DNA from: Quillaja saponaria
Taxonomy: Eukaryota > Streptophyta > Magnoliopsida > Fabales > Quillajaceae
Assembly: GCA_029379385.1 (NCBI GenBank)
Contig: CM055613.1
Coordinates: 17,440,001 to 17,504,000 of the forward strand
Length of the DNA stretch: 64,000 nt
Direction: 5' to 3'
Every line of letters starts with the position of its first letter. The first letter of the stretch is position 1. Both the position numbers and the translations under genes were made by a program. Below the pieces are notes generated by a model. That model did no database searches, had not been told where the DNA came from, and worked only from the letters and a program-made list of their open reading frames with translations. Below, piece by piece: positions 49,748 to 55,700 of the stretch.

Positions 49748-52700
49748 CATATAAATCCACTCCTTAATGGGGACAGTGAGAGTCGCAAACTCACACAATG
49801 AGTATCAAACCTATGTGCTTAAAGGTAGAAAATTTACAATTCTACCAGAGTAAGCCAACATGCAATTAATATAATATTATAAAGTGCTTTTACAAAATCA
49901 AATTAAAGTCTTAAATTGTACAATATACTCAAGAACAAAACATGAATGCATACTCCAACAAGTTCTAAGAAGAATCATACTGACCTCTAGGAAACTGAAG
50001 GTAACCATCATTCTGAATTTTACGCAATCGTCCAAAGGATGGAAGCTCGGTGCCTATGATGGATTAACAATTTTACAGATAGAAAAATAATAATATTAGG
50101 CTGTTGAGATGTCTTCATGTTTATATTAATTTACAGACATAAATAAATAAATTGTTACAAAAATAATCCGATCCACCAAAACTTGGTTTAAATTTTTTGA
50201 TAAAAAAATTAATAAATTTTATTAGGAGAGAAAGCTATTGATTTAATCTATAACAGCCCACCAAAGCAAAGCAGAGGAAAATTGCATTATACCAAACTAT
50301 AGCAAGAGCCTAGATCATTCTAGCAAAGGTAGGTGTTCTGCCGCATGAATAATTCAATTATCAAATCATTATTCAAGACTAAACAATCCAGTTACATAAG
50401 TCTTTAAGGAGGGAAACCCCTAATACTAGGAGCAACATAATCCAAACTTAGCCCCAAAATAATCCTAATTTTTTAAAATAATCCTAATTAATCCCCATTC
50501 AACAAAAATCTCTGTTATTCTCCCAAACTACTAAATAAAGACCAATTGCAAGAACACTCAAACCCTAATTATATAGTTACAACTCTGATGTTTAATCCCA
50601 ATCACAGCACAATAATTCCCATTAATATTATCATCATTTTTCCTCAGGGTGGAGGAAAGTTGACCTCTAATTTTTTATCGCCAAAGCATCAAAAACCACA
50701 AACTTGAAGCTCATATGAATCACCAAGTGCATATGGAAAAGGCAATGCCACCAAGAAATTCTTAGAACTCTTCATCACCTTATGAAAGTGAATTTTTTTA
50801 AGTCATATCTTGTACACAAGGCGGGCACAAACCACCTTATGCAAGTGAATTAGAATGACAATTGATCCTGTAAGGAAACTCAAACTTGTTTGAAGTTGGC
50901 TCTTCCTTGACATGTTCAGCACCCCCTTAGCCTCCTAATTTACCATAGTTGCCCCTTATATTTTTGTAGCTCAACCTGATTTTTCTTTGATTCTTAACTT
51001 TATTTTCAGTAGGTTACTTGGAAAAGGAAATTATATCGGGAGTACATAATGTTTGCAGCAGATCTTTCCAACTTCATTACAGTTGAACTTGAGGATTTTT
51101 CAAGAGATTTGGGGAATTAGGGAGTCCAACCGGCCTCACGAGAAAAAACTTGTCAAAGAATACAATATCATAGCCAAATTAAAAGAAACCCCCTAGTTGG
51201 TTTTTTCTTTTACTCTTTAACAGCTACCATAATCTTACCATAGCAAATAATAAATATAGTACTCTTACAAAACAAAAGCAATAACTTCAAACAACATTTG
51301 TATCTTTTAGCATAACAAAGTTCGAACTCATATTTATCAAATATTTACTAAAAAAATTGAACATATGATTGTAACTACGAGAGATTTATACATGTTAGTT
51401 TTCGTAAAACTGTAGAAAAGAAAGGGTTTATAAGAAACGGATTCTGAAAGAAAGCTATAGAGGTTAGTTTGGTCACTAAGGTATGTCCTTCAAAAGCAAA
51501 ATGTAAGCCAATGTTCAATGTGCAAGAGTTCCATAAATATACCAAGGAAAATGAGAAAACCTTAAATTCTATTACATATCCAACACATGTCATCTCATCT
51601 TAAGAAATATATGTCAAAGCAACTACAACAAAATTAATTTCAATAACCACCAACCTAAAAAATGCCAATAAACCGGCATATATGTTTTGAAAGTTCCACT
51701 TTATATAATGGATTTATTGCGTCTATTAGATATGAATAACCACATATTAATATGTTCAACAATTATATAAAGGGACAGGGGAAAAAATGCAAATGAATAA
51801 ATCATTGATATCAGAAATAAAACACTAGAGGTACCAGCTTTCCAAAAACTGTAAATTACACAAAGAGAAATTCAAAAAGAAATATACCATATGATTCTTC
51901 CAACCTTCGTATGAATGCTAATTGAGACAATGCACCTGCAATTCCCAAACAACAAAAGCTACTGTAATTATACTTTTTTAATAGGAAATTTTATTGGCAA
52001 AGAGACAGAAAACTACAATAAGGAGGATAAGGATTCCCCCAATTAAAATGAATACAACTAGAACAAAATAGCTACCAAGTCACATTGAATGGCAGACAAA
52101 GAGTTAACCTTAAAAAAGTCCCTAAACACGACACCAACAATACCTATCTTTTATCCCAAAGAATGCTCCTAACATTCTACATTATGCTCCAATCAAAATA
52201 CATCAAACCACATTAACCATAACAGTTTCCTAAAAGTGCAAAAATACCAAATTTGCTTACAATGTATCATTCTGACCACACAATTAGCTCTTTGCAGCCA
52301 AAAAAGTCAAAATATAAGCTCATTCTCTTTATGTTAAAACAATCAGTGCTTTGAACTTTCTGATAGATTCTATAGCCTTTCATTGTGGAATAAACCTGAA
52401 TTCAAACTGTTTTTTAAAATCCAAAAAAGAAAAGAAAAACGAAAGAAAGAAAGAATGAAGCGGGGAAAAAATAGTGCACAATTTCACATTTCAACCGAAT
52501 TTTTTATCATTAAGGAAATTTTACTGAGAGATAAAAGAAATACAATCAAGGGTACCAACATCTTAAACAACATTTCAACAACAATAAAAATGTCTAGCAT
52601 TGACAAACTCTCAAGATTTCTCTGGAGGCAATTCGCAAACATGGAACGCATCTAGAGAACCCAACTATGTTTAAGACCCGTTCCCCCATTCATGTGCTTA

Positions 52701-55700
52701 GACACCTATGAAGCACTAGAAGAATGTTACCAACTCACCCACACGTTGTTTTAATTATATTTTAACGTTTTCATATCCGTATTTAATTATTTAGTCCAAG
52801 GTATGCCTGCGTTGAACATGTCCTATATTTTTCAAGAATTGCCATGTGCCAGCAACCTAACACATCATATGTCATATTTGATCATCCTATGATGACGTTG
52901 ACAACAAGAGCAAAAAAGGACGGGGATAAGGGACCAATCACTATGACCAAGGAAATAGCCCAGGACAAAAAAAAAAAAAAAAACCAAAATTCACTTTCTC
53001 CACTTAATACTGAAACCCTTGTTACCTATGTCTTCATGAAGAAAACCATATTAGAAAAATTATTTGCCTTATCAAAATCTATATTAAGTATTAGGAATAT
53101 AATATTATGATATTGTGTAGTACCACATTGTTTAGATGTGGAAGTTTATGTTTTATTATTTACTATAAATTAAACTTATGGGTGTAGGCTTTGAGATATC
53201 AATCAAGGCCACAATCATTTCCTTATTCTATTTTATTTAACACTCAAATGGGATGTTTGACCACTCACAGTTGTTTGGAGGAACTTGGCGATGGGCATAT
53301 CCGGCCTTATGCTTCTCATGTGGTTACTTTGCATATGATCAGTGGGATATGCTGCAGTATCGATTATACAATGGTTGGATCCCTTCCGTACTTGTGCATC
53401 ATCTGATACTACTCATTTGCTTTTCCCTTGCTCTGTATCGAAATGTCACCATCAACTACCTTATTCTCACTCTAATCTGTGAGCTTCATTCCATATTTCT
53501 TCATGTGAGGAAGGTGAGACGGATGGCTGGGGTTCGTGATGCAAAGAGCATAATTGTGAAGGTAGAGTGGTTTCTTAATTGGGTGACCTTCATATTGGTA
53601 AGATTTGCATCTCACGTTCTCATTACAGCCAAGCTTATTAGTGATGCTTCCAAATTTGGGGAGGTGTAGAGCTACCATTGGCCTTGTTTGGTATCAGAGC
53701 AGGTTTGAAACCCAAGCCCGATCTTAGCCCTATTTCCACCAAAAAAAAAACCCTAATCTTCTCTTTCTTTTATCTAGCCGCCACATGAAGAAAAAGAAGA
53801 AAAAAAAAAGGCCTTTGCCGCCAGCTATCATTAAACCTAGTTGTTTCTTCCATTCACGCCTCATTCCAGCATGTCTCTGTATTGTTGCTGCGTTTCATTC
53901 CAGCGTGTCTCTCTATTGCTGCTGCGTTTCATTCCAGCGTGTCTCTCTACTACTACGTTTCATTCCAGCGTGTCTCTCTATTGCTGCGTTTCATTCCAGC
54001 AATACGATTATTATTCATCGGGATACTGTTCATCGGTATGTCTACCTCTAAAAAAATTAAAATCACCAATTCACTTGAAGTTTCACCATCTAAAGACGAT
54101 TCATCCCTTTTTTTTTTAAGCTTATTTAGGGTTTGACAGCTCAAAGAGTTTGACAGCTCAACAGTACCTTCATGAACTTCCCGTTGTGTCTCTTTCCAAC
54201 GGTGCTCCTTTTATTTTTCTGGAAAATTCCGTTGTTCGTTTTTCCAACGGTGCTCTTTTTATTTTTCTAGAAAATCCAGCTGTGTCTCTTTCCAGCCAAC
54301 ACGAGTACTATTCATGGGTACCAGTATGTTCATCAAACAGATTGAAGCTTCACCTAGATTGTTGTAAGCAAAAGGGAGTGTTGAGATTAGTAATTGAGTT
54401 TTATTTGTACAAGATTGAACATTATATGCTTCATCTTGAGGGGGAGTATTAGGAATATAATATTATTATATTGTGTATTCCCACATTGTTTAGATGTGGA
54501 AGTTTATGTTTTATTATTTACTATAAATAAAACTTATGGGTGTAGGCTTTAAGATATCAATCAAGGCCACAATCCTTTCCTTATTCTATTTTATTTAACA
54601 TTAAGAATAGAATCTACCATTTTTACAACGTCATTAGCAACCAAAAGGTCCAAGAAAACGTCCATAATCTAAGATCCACAAATGGAAAACTACGAGGAAA
54701 AATGATATCCCCATAAACAACTCAAAGGCTATTAGACAAAACCCCAGTTGGATTGTTATATACTTATATATTTACTACTAAGGAAGCTAATAATAGGTCT
54801 GAAATCCTTGACATTGATAACTCAAAACTCATTAGGAAGAAGTGTGATAAGAGTAGAATTCATGTGCCTAGACATCACCCATTATCGTAGACATCCCGAA
54901 AGATCTCACAATTTCATTCTTAATAATATCCCATCAATGTTAGAAGAAGGAAATGAATATCTTCAGGACTAAAGGCCTTTTTCTTCTTGTACAAGAGATC
55001 ACCTCTTCCACACAAATGATTTTTCTCACCAACGAAATCTATCATTAAACATCACTCATCAATCTGCACCCTCAATCACTATCCAACACAAATCTCTTTT
55101 TGTGAATAAATTTATACAAAATGCAATAGCCTCATCGACGGTGGAATCAACATCTGGAAGAATGCCACTACCTTCCAATTTCAGTTCCTTCTAAAATTCT
55201 CTTCTCCTACGGTTAGCCACCCTATGAAATAACCTAGTGTTATAATCCGCAAATTTGACCCAAAGGAAATTTAGATTTTTGCCTCCAATTAGTGTCTTTC
55301 ATCTAAAGGAAAACCTCAAATTCATTCTGTAGTTGGTTGCCCAAGTTAAAGTTGGTCTCTGAAAGATACCCTTCCATTTCCAACTTATCTAAACCCTCCA
55401 AAGAATGTCAAACTTCTGTCCATAAATATTCCCAATAACCTTTTAAATTCAAACTTTAAAACTTACTGTCAAGGAGTCTAAACTTCTTTTTCCAAACAAA
55501 CACCATCCAACCAAGAACCTCAAACTCATTTCATCAGTACTTCACCCCAATGGTATTAGAAGAATGAGAGAACTCACATCTTCAAACTAACAACCTAGGA
55601 GAAGTAGGACCAAAACATCTGATTTCACTGTAGAAAAACGATAAAATGATCAACCATATGACAACACAAGACTTCTTGAAAGTAACTTTCAAATTACAAG

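Larger units (their letters stand above)
53089..54600 (+). mobile_element. Small non-autonomous LTR element carrying a TLC-domain gene fragment
   Basis: 1,512-bp unit with 154-bp LTRs (53089-53242 and 54447-54600, about six mismatches) and a perfect duplication TTAAG (53084-53088, 54601-54605). LTRs start TA rather than TG and end CA. A perfect initiator-Met primer site TGGTATCAGAGC is at 53689-53700 and GAGGGGGAG abuts the 3' LTR. There is no gag or pol. Unusually, 446 bp of foreign coding sequence lies between the 5' LTR and the primer site. The interior also has short tandem repeats. The end resembles a copia pol 3' terminus, so a copia relative probably mobilised it. Confidence 0.85.
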
